A DNA stretch of 37,938 nt from contig FR888474.1 of NCBI GenBank assembly GCA_000432155.1, forward strand, positions 1-37,938, given 5' to 3'. The position numbers and the translations under genes were made by a program. The DNA is from Eubacterium sp. CAG:274. GTDB taxonomy: Bacteria > Bacillota > Clostridia > Lachnospirales > CAG-274. Each line of letters starts with the position of its first letter. Position 1 is the stretch's first letter. Below the pieces are notes generated by a model that was not told the DNA's origin, made no database searches, and saw only the letters and a list, made by a program, of their open reading frames with translations. Below, in pieces: positions 8,643-16,632 of this stretch.

Positions 8643-9839
8643 ATGAACGACTGGAAATACTATACTCCAAAGTTTGAATGTGATGAATTAAATTATGATT
8701 TACTTACATTTGCACCATGGTCAGGACATAGAAACTTTGTATATGATTTTGTTGGAGCTTTTGAGCCAAACAGTATTATAGAGCTTGGCAGTCATTATGG
8801 TTGTTCTGCCTTTACTTTTGCTCAGGCTGTTAAGGATTTTGAGCTTAATACTAAAATGTATTTTGTTGATACTTGGCAAGGCGATGATTTTACAAAAAAA
8901 TATGGTAATGATGTATATACTATATTTAGTAAAACAGTAGATAAATTCTACAGCAATCAAAATATAAATATGATGAGAATGACATTTAATGAGGCTGTTG
9001 AAAAGTTTGAAGACAAGTCTATTGATGTATTGCATATAGATGGCTCTCATCATTATGATGATGTTAAGGGGGATTTTGAAAACTGGTTCCCTAAAGTAAA
9101 AGATGACGGTATAATAATGCTTCACGATGTTAGTAGTGACATAGTTTTAGGCGATGTTATGGGCTCTTACAGATATTGGAAAGAGTTAAAGGAGAAATTT
9201 AAGTATACTTTTAAATTTGATTTTAGCTGGGGTCTTGGACTTATTTTCCTTAGCAAAAGTAAGTATGAAGCATTTAAAAAGTCTGTTAATGGAAATAAAT
9301 ATCAGAGAATTAATAATGCTCTTGATGTAGATTATAAGGATAGATTGAGAAAAAACTATTTTGAAATTAAGGACAAGCAGATGTACATTGACGATTTGCT
9401 TGAACAGAAAAAAATACTTAATTCTCACTTAGAGGCATACAAGGAAAATGTACAGGCTAAAGATAAATATGCCGAGGAGTTAAAACAGCAGAATAAGGCA
9501 ACTGTAGAGGAAATAAACAATAATTGGCAAAAAGAGAAAGCTACCTTGATAGATGCCTATGAAAAAGAAAAGAAAGATGTAGAGGCTGTTTACGATGAGC
9601 AAATGTCAAAGGTCAAAAAGGAGTTTAATGACACTATTTGTGGTAAAGACAGCTATATAGCTGAACTTGAGCAGGGTATAAACTGGTATAAAGAACAGTT
9701 AGATGAACTTAATAATCGTATAAATCAGCTTACAGACTTAAATAATGAAATTGTTGAACAGAAGAATGCTCTTGAGCAGGTATATCACGATACTATTAAT
9801 TATAAACTTGGACAGATAAAGAGAAAGATTTTAAAGTAG
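8643..9839 (+). CDS. SAM-dependent methyltransferase with long C-terminal coiled coil
   Basis: Residues 1-215 form a class I (Methyltransf_24-like) methyltransferase. IIELGSHYGCSA (45-56) is the SAM-binding motif I, VDTW (75-78) is the acidic strand-2 end, and LHIDGSHHYDDVKGD (130-144) is typical of sugar or glycan methyltransferases. Residues about 240-385 are a heptad-rich, Lys/Glu-rich coiled coil, ending in a basic tail (KLGQIKRKILK). In WbdD of Escherichia coli O9a, a methyltransferase plus coiled coil caps the glycan and measures its length. This protein has the methyltransferase and the coil but no kinase domain. It follows the Wzt-type ATPase by 15 bases and precedes the three-domain transferase by 10. 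A chain-capping role is an inference. Confidence 0.8.
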   Translation: MNDWKYYTPKFECDELNYDLLTFAPWSGHRNFVYDFVGAFEPNSIIELGSHYGCSAFTFAQAVKDFELNTKMYFVDTWQGDDFTKKYGNDVYTIFSKTVDKFYSNQNINMMRMTFNEAVEKFEDKSIDVLHIDGSHHYDDVKGDFENWFPKVKDDGIIMLHDVSSDIVLGDVMGSYRYWKELKEKFKYTFKFDFSWGLGLIFLSKSKYEAFKKSVNGNKYQRINNALDVDYKDRLRKNYFEIKDKQMYIDDLLEQKKILNSHLEAYKENVQAKDKYAEELKQQNKATVEEINNNWQKEKATLIDAYEKEKKDVEAVYDEQMSKVKKEFNDTICGKDSYIAELEQGINWYKEQLDELNNRINQLTDLNNEIVEQKNALEQVYHDTINYKLGQIKRKILK

Positions 9840-9849
9840 GTGGAATTGA

Positions 9850-12800
9850 ATGTATAAATTGTCTGTAGTTATTCCCGTGTACAATACGGAACAGTATTTG
9901 CCACGATGTATAGAGAGTCTTATAAATCAGACATATAAAAATATAGAGTTTATATTTGTTAATGACTGTTCTCCTAAAAATGCAGAGGAAATTATAAAGG
10001 AATATCAGAAAAAGGATAGCAGAATTAAGTATGTTACCTATGAGAAAAACAGAGGTCTTTTTAGAGCAAGAATGGCGGGAGCAGAAAAGGCAACAGGGGA
10101 ATATATTGCCTTTATGGATAGCGATGATTATGCAACATTGGATTATTACAATACATTAATAAAATGTGCAGAAGAAAAAAATGTTGAAATAGCCGTAGGT
10201 AAAACTATTTTCAGAAATGTAAATAATGTTGACTATACAAGAAATCTTCATGATGAATGTTTCTTATTTGACAAAATAGAGGGCGAAGATGTCAGAAAAA
10301 CATATTTTGGTCAGAAAGGTCTTTGTTTTTCTTGGCATACAGTTTGGAACAAGATTTATAAAAAAGAATTATGGGACAAGTGTTTCCCTTATTACAAGAG
10401 AATAGACACCCACCTTATTATGACAGAGGATATAGCTTTTTCATCTGTACTTTTCTATAATGCAAAGTCTGTAGCAGCTGTTGAAAATGACGGATATTAC
10501 TATTGTGAAAATGAGGGAGCATCTACAAATGCGTCAAAAACTACTTTAAAGCGTTTTACTAAAAATATGGCTGATATAAAAAGAGTTTTTGAGTTTGTGA
10601 ACGAATATCTTGGCGAAGTAGGTGCAGATAGCTATATAGTAGATAGTTTTGGTGAAACCAAAAAATACTATGCAAGAATGTGGCAGGAATTAGCTGACTT
10701 TACATTTAAGGGCGAGGAATTGGAAACTGCCAATAAAATAATGAGAGATTTTATTGGGGATTTTAAAGAACATACAAACAGAGATTATCACTTCTTTGAA
10801 TCAATAAGCAGTAAGTGGAATGGTGGACTTGAAAGTATTAAGGAAACTATTATAAAAAGCAAGTGTAAGTATGTTAGCTTTGATATTTTTGACACTCTTA
10901 TAATGAGATATGTTTACAATCCAGAAGACATTTTCTTATTAATGAATAAGAAGTTTGAAAAGTTATATAAAACAAATATTAGCTTTGATAAATTGAGAAT
11001 TGGTGCTGAAAAAGTATGCCGAATGAAATTTGGCGAAAGTAATCCTGAATATCAAGATGTCAATATTGATGAAATATATGACGCAATGGCTGAGTATTAC
11101 AACATTCCTTTGGAAATAGTAAAACAAATGGAAAATGAAGAAAAAAATCTTGAAATTCAATTTTCAAGAAGAAGAAAATCAGCTTTTGAACTTTTTGATG
11201 TAGCTAAACTTTCAGGAAAAGAAGTTATATTAATATCAGATATGTACCTTGATGAGGATACAATAAAAGCCGTACTGAATAAAGCAGGGTATGAGGGTTA
11301 TAAAAAGCTTTATATTTCTTCTGCTTTAAGAAAAACAAAGGCAAATGGAGATATTTTTAAGGCTGTTTTAAAGGATTTAGGCATTAAAGCAAGTGATATG
11401 CTCCACATAGGAGATACTTGGATAAACGATATTGAAAGACCAAAGAGCCTTGGCATTGATACTATATTTTTCCCAAAGGCAAGGGAAGTTTTTGAAAACA
11501 AAATTAATGGAGCAAATACTAACCTTTGCCACAATATTGGAGAGTCAGTTTGTGGCGTAATGTGTGATTCATCTAAGTTCAAGGAGAGTTTAGGCTACCG
11601 TTGTATGATGGCACTTGTAGCAGGCTATTATTTTGACAATCCATACAGAAGTTTTAATGATGAATCAGATTTTAACGCATCTCCTTATTTCATAGGCTAT
11701 TATGCCGTAGGTGCTCATATGGTTGCATTGTCAAAATGGATATGTGACAACAGTAGTGAGTATGATAACATTTACTTTATGGCTAGAGATGGCTATCTTC
11801 CTATGCTTGCTTACAATATCTTTAGAAACGAAGAAAATCCTAAGGGAGAATATATCTATACATCAAGAAAAATGCTCTTACCGGCAATGATTGAAAGTAA
11901 AGAGGATTTTTTTGATTTACCAGTAGAATACAGAAACCATACACCAGCTACAATATTAGATTTATTAAGTTTTTGTTGTAAAGACTATAGTGCTGAAAAA
12001 CTTGGTTTTGATATGAATAAAACATTTGTTGATGAAAACCAGTACAATAGGTTTATAGATTTTTTCATTAATAACTTATATGATGCTGACAAGCATATGG
12101 AGGCTGTTAATAGATGCAAGAAATACTATGAGCCTTTGGCTAAGGGAAATAATGTATCTTTCGATATGGGTTATAGCGGAAGAATACAGACAGCTGTTTC
12201 AAGAGCCTGTGGCAAGGGTATAGACGCATTATTTGTTCATAGTGACTCAAAAAGACACGCCAGTATGGAGAGAAAGGGTAATTATAAAATAAAAACTTTC
12301 TACGATTTTTACCCATATATGTCTGGACTTATAAGAGAGCATATATTGTCAGATAGTTCATCATCTTGTATAGGAATTGACGAAAATATAAACTTAGTAT
12401 TTGACGGAATAGAAAAGTTATATCAAGACAGTTTTGTGGTTAATAACATTCAGCAAGGTGCTATTGACTTTGTAAGAGATTTTAAAGATATTTTTGGCGA
12501 ATATTTTGATTATATTGATTTAAAGCCTTATGAGGCGTCAATGGTATTTGAAGGATATTTAAGATGTGGAAAAGATATAGACAGGCAAATCTTTAAGGCA
12601 TCATATTTTGAGGATTTAGTTTATGGTTCAAAGGATAATATTAATATCTATGAATTTATAAAGAACTATTTAATGACTCTCCCTATAAATGAGGGTGCTA
12701 AAAATGCAGTAACAAAGAGAGATATGCTTGAAACAGTTGTAGCAGGACATAGCAGAATAGTGCGAGCTATAGCCTATATTATTTTTGATTCAGAGCTTTT

Positions 12801-12900
12801 TAAGTTATATATTATAGACATACTAAATAGAAAGCCAAAGGTTTTAAGAACGCTGGTTAAAATTAAGCATATGCTTTTTGGAATGCCTAAGGATAAATAA
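9850..12900 (+). CDS. Three-domain protein: GT2 glycosyltransferase, HAD phosphatase, putative glycan phosphoribosyltransferase
   Basis: Residues 1-310 are a GT-A glycosyltransferase family 2 domain (SVVIPVYN at 5-12, the DSDD metal motif at 90-93, TED near 192-194). Residues about 338-555 are a HAD phosphatase (FDIFDTL with Asp345 and Asp348, SDMYL near 463, GDTWINDIERP with Asp522 and Asp527). Residues about 575-1000 contain IYFMARDGYLP (641-651), YTSRK (670-674) and SFDMGYSGRIQ (770-780). The order of these three motifs recalls, distantly, the PRPP-binding layout of phosphoribosyltransferases. A HAD plus divergent phosphoribosyltransferase pair matches the dual-domain ribofuranosyltransferases described for Klebsiella O antigens (PRP plus gPRT). 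It would then add a ribofuranose 5-phosphate from PRPP and remove the phosphate. GT2 and HAD calls are firm; the third domain is an inference. The domain recurs at 15414. Confidence 0.82.
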   Translation: MYKLSVVIPVYNTEQYLPRCIESLINQTYKNIEFIFVNDCSPKNAEEIIKEYQKKDSRIKYVTYEKNRGLFRARMAGAEKATGEYIAFMDSDDYATLDYYNTLIKCAEEKNVEIAVGKTIFRNVNNVDYTRNLHDECFLFDKIEGEDVRKTYFGQKGLCFSWHTVWNKIYKKELWDKCFPYYKRIDTHLIMTEDIAFSSVLFYNAKSVAAVENDGYYYCENEGASTNASKTTLKRFTKNMADIKRVFEFVNEYLGEVGADSYIVDSFGETKKYYARMWQELADFTFKGEELETANKIMRDFIGDFKEHTNRDYHFFESISSKWNGGLESIKETIIKSKCKYVSFDIFDTLIMRYVYNPEDIFLLMNKKFEKLYKTNISFDKLRIGAEKVCRMKFGESNPEYQDVNIDEIYDAMAEYYNIPLEIVKQMENEEKNLEIQFSRRRKSAFELFDVAKLSGKEVILISDMYLDEDTIKAVLNKAGYEGYKKLYISSALRKTKANGDIFKAVLKDLGIKASDMLHIGDTWINDIERPKSLGIDTIFFPKAREVFENKINGANTNLCHNIGESVCGVMCDSSKFKESLGYRCMMALVAGYYFDNPYRSFNDESDFNASPYFIGYYAVGAHMVALSKWICDNSSEYDNIYFMARDGYLPMLAYNIFRNEENPKGEYIYTSRKMLLPAMIESKEDFFDLPVEYRNHTPATILDLLSFCCKDYSAEKLGFDMNKTFVDENQYNRFIDFFINNLYDADKHMEAVNRCKKYYEPLAKGNNVSFDMGYSGRIQTAVSRACGKGIDALFVHSDSKRHASMERKGNYKIKTFYDFYPYMSGLIREHILSDSSSSCIGIDENINLVFDGIEKLYQDSFVVNNIQQGAIDFVRDFKDIFGEYFDYIDLKPYEASMVFEGYLRCGKDIDRQIFKASYFEDLVYGSKDNINIYEFIKNYLMTLPINEGAKNAVTKRDMLETVVAGHSRIVRAIAYIIFDSELFKLYIIDILNRKPKVLRTLVKIKHMLFGMPKDK

Positions 12901-12919
12901 TATATGATTTGGAGATGCT

Positions 12920-15394
12920 GTGATAAAAATGAATTTTTTTAAATTTATTAATGACAAAACAAAGATTAATTTTGTCAGACTGAAAAATGGTATTAATACA
13001 GGCTTTTTTGCTGTTATTATTTTTGTATTGCTAACTACTATTTTTCAGAATTTTATATATGAAAATGTATACAAGAATAATGTCAGCTTAACCATTACAG
13101 CTACAGGGCAAAAGAATGAAAAAGCACTTGCTAGCAATGTGCGTATAAGAGATATTTTTGTAAATGGAAGTGAGTATGATTTTACAAAAATACAGCTAAG
13201 TGATGGTTGGGAATACAGTACAGTTGACCATTTAATATCAGCTTACGAGCCTACAAAGCCTGTGTCTTTTAATGTTAATTTTGACGAAGATATAAGAATG
13301 CTAGAAATTGTCTATGTTCAAGAAGTAGGTTCAGGTCAGGTTGAGTTTGCTATTAATGGCAAGAATTTTAAAACTATTGACACCTACAAAGATTGTGAGT
13401 GGAGTACCTCAAGCAAGGTTTATAAGGTATCTCAGCTTATAAATCCTTATAGCTCTTATAGTGTGTTTATCGTATTATTTGTGTTGTTTACGATTATTGG
13501 CTATTGGTTAATAGGAAACAATAAATATTATAAGGTGTTTAACTATTTAAAATACTTGAATTTAAGTATTATACTTGCCTTTATAATATATATGCTTATG
13601 GCATTAATGCAGAGGGAAAGCATAAATGATGTATTTCAATGGATAAGCAGTTATCCGTCAAACTTTAACAATGGCTTATGGATAATAGTATTGTTGAATA
13701 TTGCAGTTACAGCAATATTTAGCAATAACTACAGAGGGTTTTTAACTTTATCTGTAATTGGTATGATACTTTTGACAGTAAGTTATTTTAAGATACAGTT
13801 TAGAGATGTACCTTTACTTCCATGGGATTTTATGCTTATTTCTGTTGCCGGTTCTGTAGTATCAAGATTTAAGCTAGTGCCGTCAGTATCCTTTGTGGTT
13901 GCCTTAGTTGCCTTTATTGCTATTGTTGTTTTAATGAAATTTGTAACTAAGAAAATATATGTAGACAAGATAAAGTTATCTGTAAGAATAGCAACTTTAG
14001 TAATTTCAGTAGGTCTTTTGGTGGTGTATGCCTTTTCATTCTTGTTTACCAGAGAAATTGATTTATTTGAGGCTAAAAACTTCTATTCAAATAATGGATT
14101 TGTACTTGCCTTTACTGAAAGTATGCAGTACATTAACCCTGTTGATGAACCGGCTGAATACAATGAAGCTACAATGAATGAAATAGCTAAAAAAATAGAA
14201 AGTTCTGTAAAAGAAGAAAATGGAGTTAAGCCTAATATTATAGTCCTTATGAGTGAATCTTTTTGGGATATTACAAGAGTTAAGGAACTGGGCTTTAAGG
14301 AAGAAATGTTCCCAACATATAGAAATCTTCAAAAGACATCTCTTACAGGAGAACTTCTTACAAATGTGTACAATGGAGGTACTGTAAATTCAGAATTTGA
14401 GGCTATGACAGGTTTTTCTGTTTCTTACTTGCCATCAGAGTATATGCCATATCAAAGATGCTTGCGACCTAATTTTTATTCAATTAACAGCTTTTTGGAA
14501 AGTAGTGGCTATGATAGCCTTGCAATTCATCCTTTTGAAAAAACTAATTACAACAGAAATGCTGCCTATGAATATATGGATTTTGACAAAACAGTATGGG
14601 AAGACGATTTTGACGCAAATGCGGACAGAATGAGAGGATATATTTCTGACCACGCATTGACAGAAAAAATTATTGAAGAATATAAAAAGCATAAGGCAGA
14701 AAGTAATTCCCCTTGGTTTAATCTTTCAGTATCAATGCAAAATCATGGTGGATATTGGGAAAGTACATTAGACAAGAATAAAAAGGTTGATGTAGATGAT
14801 TCAGCCTTTACTGAAACTTCAAGAGGTTCTATTGAGGACTTGGCAACAGGTTTGCATTATGCAGACCTTGCATTGGGCGAACTTATTGACTACTTCAAGA
14901 CAGTTGATGAACCTACTGTTATTGTTATGTTTGGCGACCATATGTCTAATGCAGGGCAGATTGGCGACACACTTCTTGACCAATCTTCCCTTATTGCTAA
15001 AAGTGATTATGACCTTTCAGGTTTTGGAAAGACTACTAATGATACTAATGCCTCTAATATTTATGAGCAAAGACGAGTTCCTTTTATGGCTTGGAGTAAT
15101 TATGAAAATGTAAATAAAAACTGTGGAACATTAAGTGTTACTCAGCTTTTACCAACGGTATTATCAGAATACAATTCTATTATGCCTAGCTATTTCTACT
15201 ATTTGAAGAATACACAATCTATTCTTCCGGCTTGTGCTTCCGGTATATTTGTAAATAAAGACGGGGCTTGCGATTTTGTAGGTAATATGAGTGAGGAACA
15301 GAAAAAACAATATGAGGAATATTGGCTTATAGAATATGATTATATATTTGGCAAAGATTATCTAAAGAATATATTTGATTATAGTGACAAGTAA
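12920..15394 (+). CDS. LtaS-like membrane phosphoglycerol/polyol-phosphate transferase
   Basis: This is a membrane enzyme of the lipoteichoic-acid-synthase / sulfatase superfamily. It would transfer glycerol phosphate from phosphatidylglycerol to a glycan or polymer outside the cell. A first membrane helix (about 27-46) is followed by a soluble beta-rich domain (about 52-175). Four to six helices come next (about 180-380), then the catalytic domain (about 437-800). Likely active-site residues are Glu446 (ESFWD), the nucleophile Thr488 (NGGTVNSE), His609 (MQNHGGY), and Asp673-His674 (FGDHM). At 824 residues it is longer than LtaS (about 650). GacH, which decorates the streptococcal group A carbohydrate, has this fold. 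Its place in a polysaccharide operon favours decoration over lipoteichoic-acid polymerisation. The GTG start is chosen because GGAG ends 5 bases upstream; an ATG at 12929 is too far. Confidence 0.85.
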   Translation: MIKMNFFKFINDKTKINFVRLKNGINTGFFAVIIFVLLTTIFQNFIYENVYKNNVSLTITATGQKNEKALASNVRIRDIFVNGSEYDFTKIQLSDGWEYSTVDHLISAYEPTKPVSFNVNFDEDIRMLEIVYVQEVGSGQVEFAINGKNFKTIDTYKDCEWSTSSKVYKVSQLINPYSSYSVFIVLFVLFTIIGYWLIGNNKYYKVFNYLKYLNLSIILAFIIYMLMALMQRESINDVFQWISSYPSNFNNGLWIIVLLNIAVTAIFSNNYRGFLTLSVIGMILLTVSYFKIQFRDVPLLPWDFMLISVAGSVVSRFKLVPSVSFVVALVAFIAIVVLMKFVTKKIYVDKIKLSVRIATLVISVGLLVVYAFSFLFTREIDLFEAKNFYSNNGFVLAFTESMQYINPVDEPAEYNEATMNEIAKKIESSVKEENGVKPNIIVLMSESFWDITRVKELGFKEEMFPTYRNLQKTSLTGELLTNVYNGGTVNSEFEAMTGFSVSYLPSEYMPYQRCLRPNFYSINSFLESSGYDSLAIHPFEKTNYNRNAAYEYMDFDKTVWEDDFDANADRMRGYISDHALTEKIIEEYKKHKAESNSPWFNLSVSMQNHGGYWESTLDKNKKVDVDDSAFTETSRGSIEDLATGLHYADLALGELIDYFKTVDEPTVIVMFGDHMSNAGQIGDTLLDQSSLIAKSDYDLSGFGKTTNDTNASNIYEQRRVPFMAWSNYENVNKNCGTLSVTQLLPTVLSEYNSIMPSYFYYLKNTQSILPACASGIFVNKDGACDFVGNMSEEQKKQYEEYWLIEYDYIFGKDYLKNIFDYSDK

Positions 15395-15413
15395 TTTGAA
15401 AGGAGGGCTTTGT

Positions 15414-16547
15414 ATGCTGTTAAATAAAGTATTTAATAACAGATATACTTTGAAAATATCTAAGTTTTTAAAGTATGTAGATAAATACGGTGTTTATAAT
15501 GGCTACAGGCTCTCCTTTAATAATTTTGACTACGAAACAATAGCTAGAAAAAATAAAAATAGCAAAGCCTTTGATTTAGTTAATAAAAAAATAAATAGAG
15601 GTAAAATAAATAATGAATTTGATTTTGGGTACTGTGTTTTTGGCCCGTTAATATACGAATTTGTAAAGTGGTTAGATAATGAAACTAAAGAGTATGAGCA
15701 AATTTTATTTTTAGCAAGAGAGGGCTGGCTGTTAAAGACGGCTTATGATACTTTTAAAGGAAATAATGACAAAAGCAAATATTTTTTAGCATCAAGACGA
15801 GCAACTTCTGTGTCAGCTATTTATACAGAAAATGATATAAAAGATATTTTAAATCAATATTATAAAGGCAGTATAAAAAATTTGGTGTATTCAAGATTTG
15901 GCATATCTATATCAGAGGATTATTATGTTACAATGCCTCAGGATATGGAAAAGGTTATTGAAAAGCTAGATATTGAAGATATACTGAATAAAGCAAAGAC
16001 AGAAAGAAATAATTATAAAAAGTATATAGAGAAATTTAGTGAAAGTTGTGCTGTAGTTGATGTAGGCTATAGTGGAACAATACAATATTATTTGGCTAAA
16101 ATGCTAAATAAAAAAATAGACGGATATTATATTTGCTCTCACTTTAATAATAAGCCTGAAAAAATAGGTTGTAAATGTGAAAGTATTTATGGTGTTTTAA
16201 ATTTAGTTGATGAAAGGGAAAACATAGTATTTAAAAATCAGCTTTATGTTGAAGCTGTATTGAAAGCTCCCTATGGTCAATTAGTGTCTTTTAATAGTGA
16301 CGGTTTGCCTGTGTACAATAATGATTTAACATATAATGAAGGCATAGAAAAAATTCATAAAGGTATTTGCAGTTATATTGAGGATATGAAAGGTATAACT
16401 GAAAAAACAAGTGCCTTTGCGTTGATGATGTTTCAATGGGGAATTAAAAATACAGAAAACAAAGTGTTGAATAGTTTATCTGTTGAAGACAGTTACTGTT
16501 CAGACGGTACTCTTGTGTCAAAAAATGGCAAGTGGAATAAAGAATAA
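15414..16547 (+). CDS. Stand-alone homologue of the putative glycan phosphoribosyltransferase domain
   Basis: A 377-residue protein without signal or membrane segments. It shares the key motifs of the C-terminal third of the protein at 9850: ILFLAREGWLL (about 97-107), LASRR (125-129) and VVDVGYSGTIQ (214-224), in the same order and with similar spacing. There is no HAD or GT2 domain of its own. If the domain transfers phosphoribosyl groups from PRPP, its product would need the HAD phosphatase of the 9850 protein. Function is inferred only; the homology between the two domains is seen directly. ATG at 15414 is chosen because AGGAGGG ends 6 bases before it. An upstream reading from 15375 would overlap the previous gene and lacks such a site. 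It is the last gene of the operon. Confidence 0.8.
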   Translation: MLLNKVFNNRYTLKISKFLKYVDKYGVYNGYRLSFNNFDYETIARKNKNSKAFDLVNKKINRGKINNEFDFGYCVFGPLIYEFVKWLDNETKEYEQILFLAREGWLLKTAYDTFKGNNDKSKYFLASRRATSVSAIYTENDIKDILNQYYKGSIKNLVYSRFGISISEDYYVTMPQDMEKVIEKLDIEDILNKAKTERNNYKKYIEKFSESCAVVDVGYSGTIQYYLAKMLNKKIDGYYICSHFNNKPEKIGCKCESIYGVLNLVDERENIVFKNQLYVEAVLKAPYGQLVSFNSDGLPVYNNDLTYNEGIEKIHKGICSYIEDMKGITEKTSAFALMMFQWGIKNTENKVLNSLSVEDSYCSDGTLVSKNGKWNKE

Positions 16548-16568
16548 AATTGAATATCAAGATAAAAC

Positions 16569-16598
16569 AAAGGCACAGCTAATAAATGCTGTGCCTTT
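16569..16598. terminator. Bidirectional terminator between the polysaccharide operon and thrC
   Basis: AAAGGCACAGC (16569-16579) pairs with GCTGTGCCTTT (16588-16598), an 11-bp stem with an 8-base loop. T-rich tails exist on both strands, so it serves the operon on the plus strand and thrC on the minus strand. Confidence 0.85.
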
Positions 16599-16632
16599 GT
16601 TGTTTATATTATAAATATATGTATATGTCTAA

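Noticed and set aside
8721..9125. 134-codon minus-strand open frame inside the methyltransferase gene
   Set aside because: No ribosome binding site, low-complexity Ile/Tyr/Lys product, and it lies entirely opposite a well-supported gene.
14796..15113. 105-codon plus-strand frame within the LtaS-like gene
   Set aside because: Leu-rich out-of-frame product with no binding site, overlapping the catalytic domain coding sequence.
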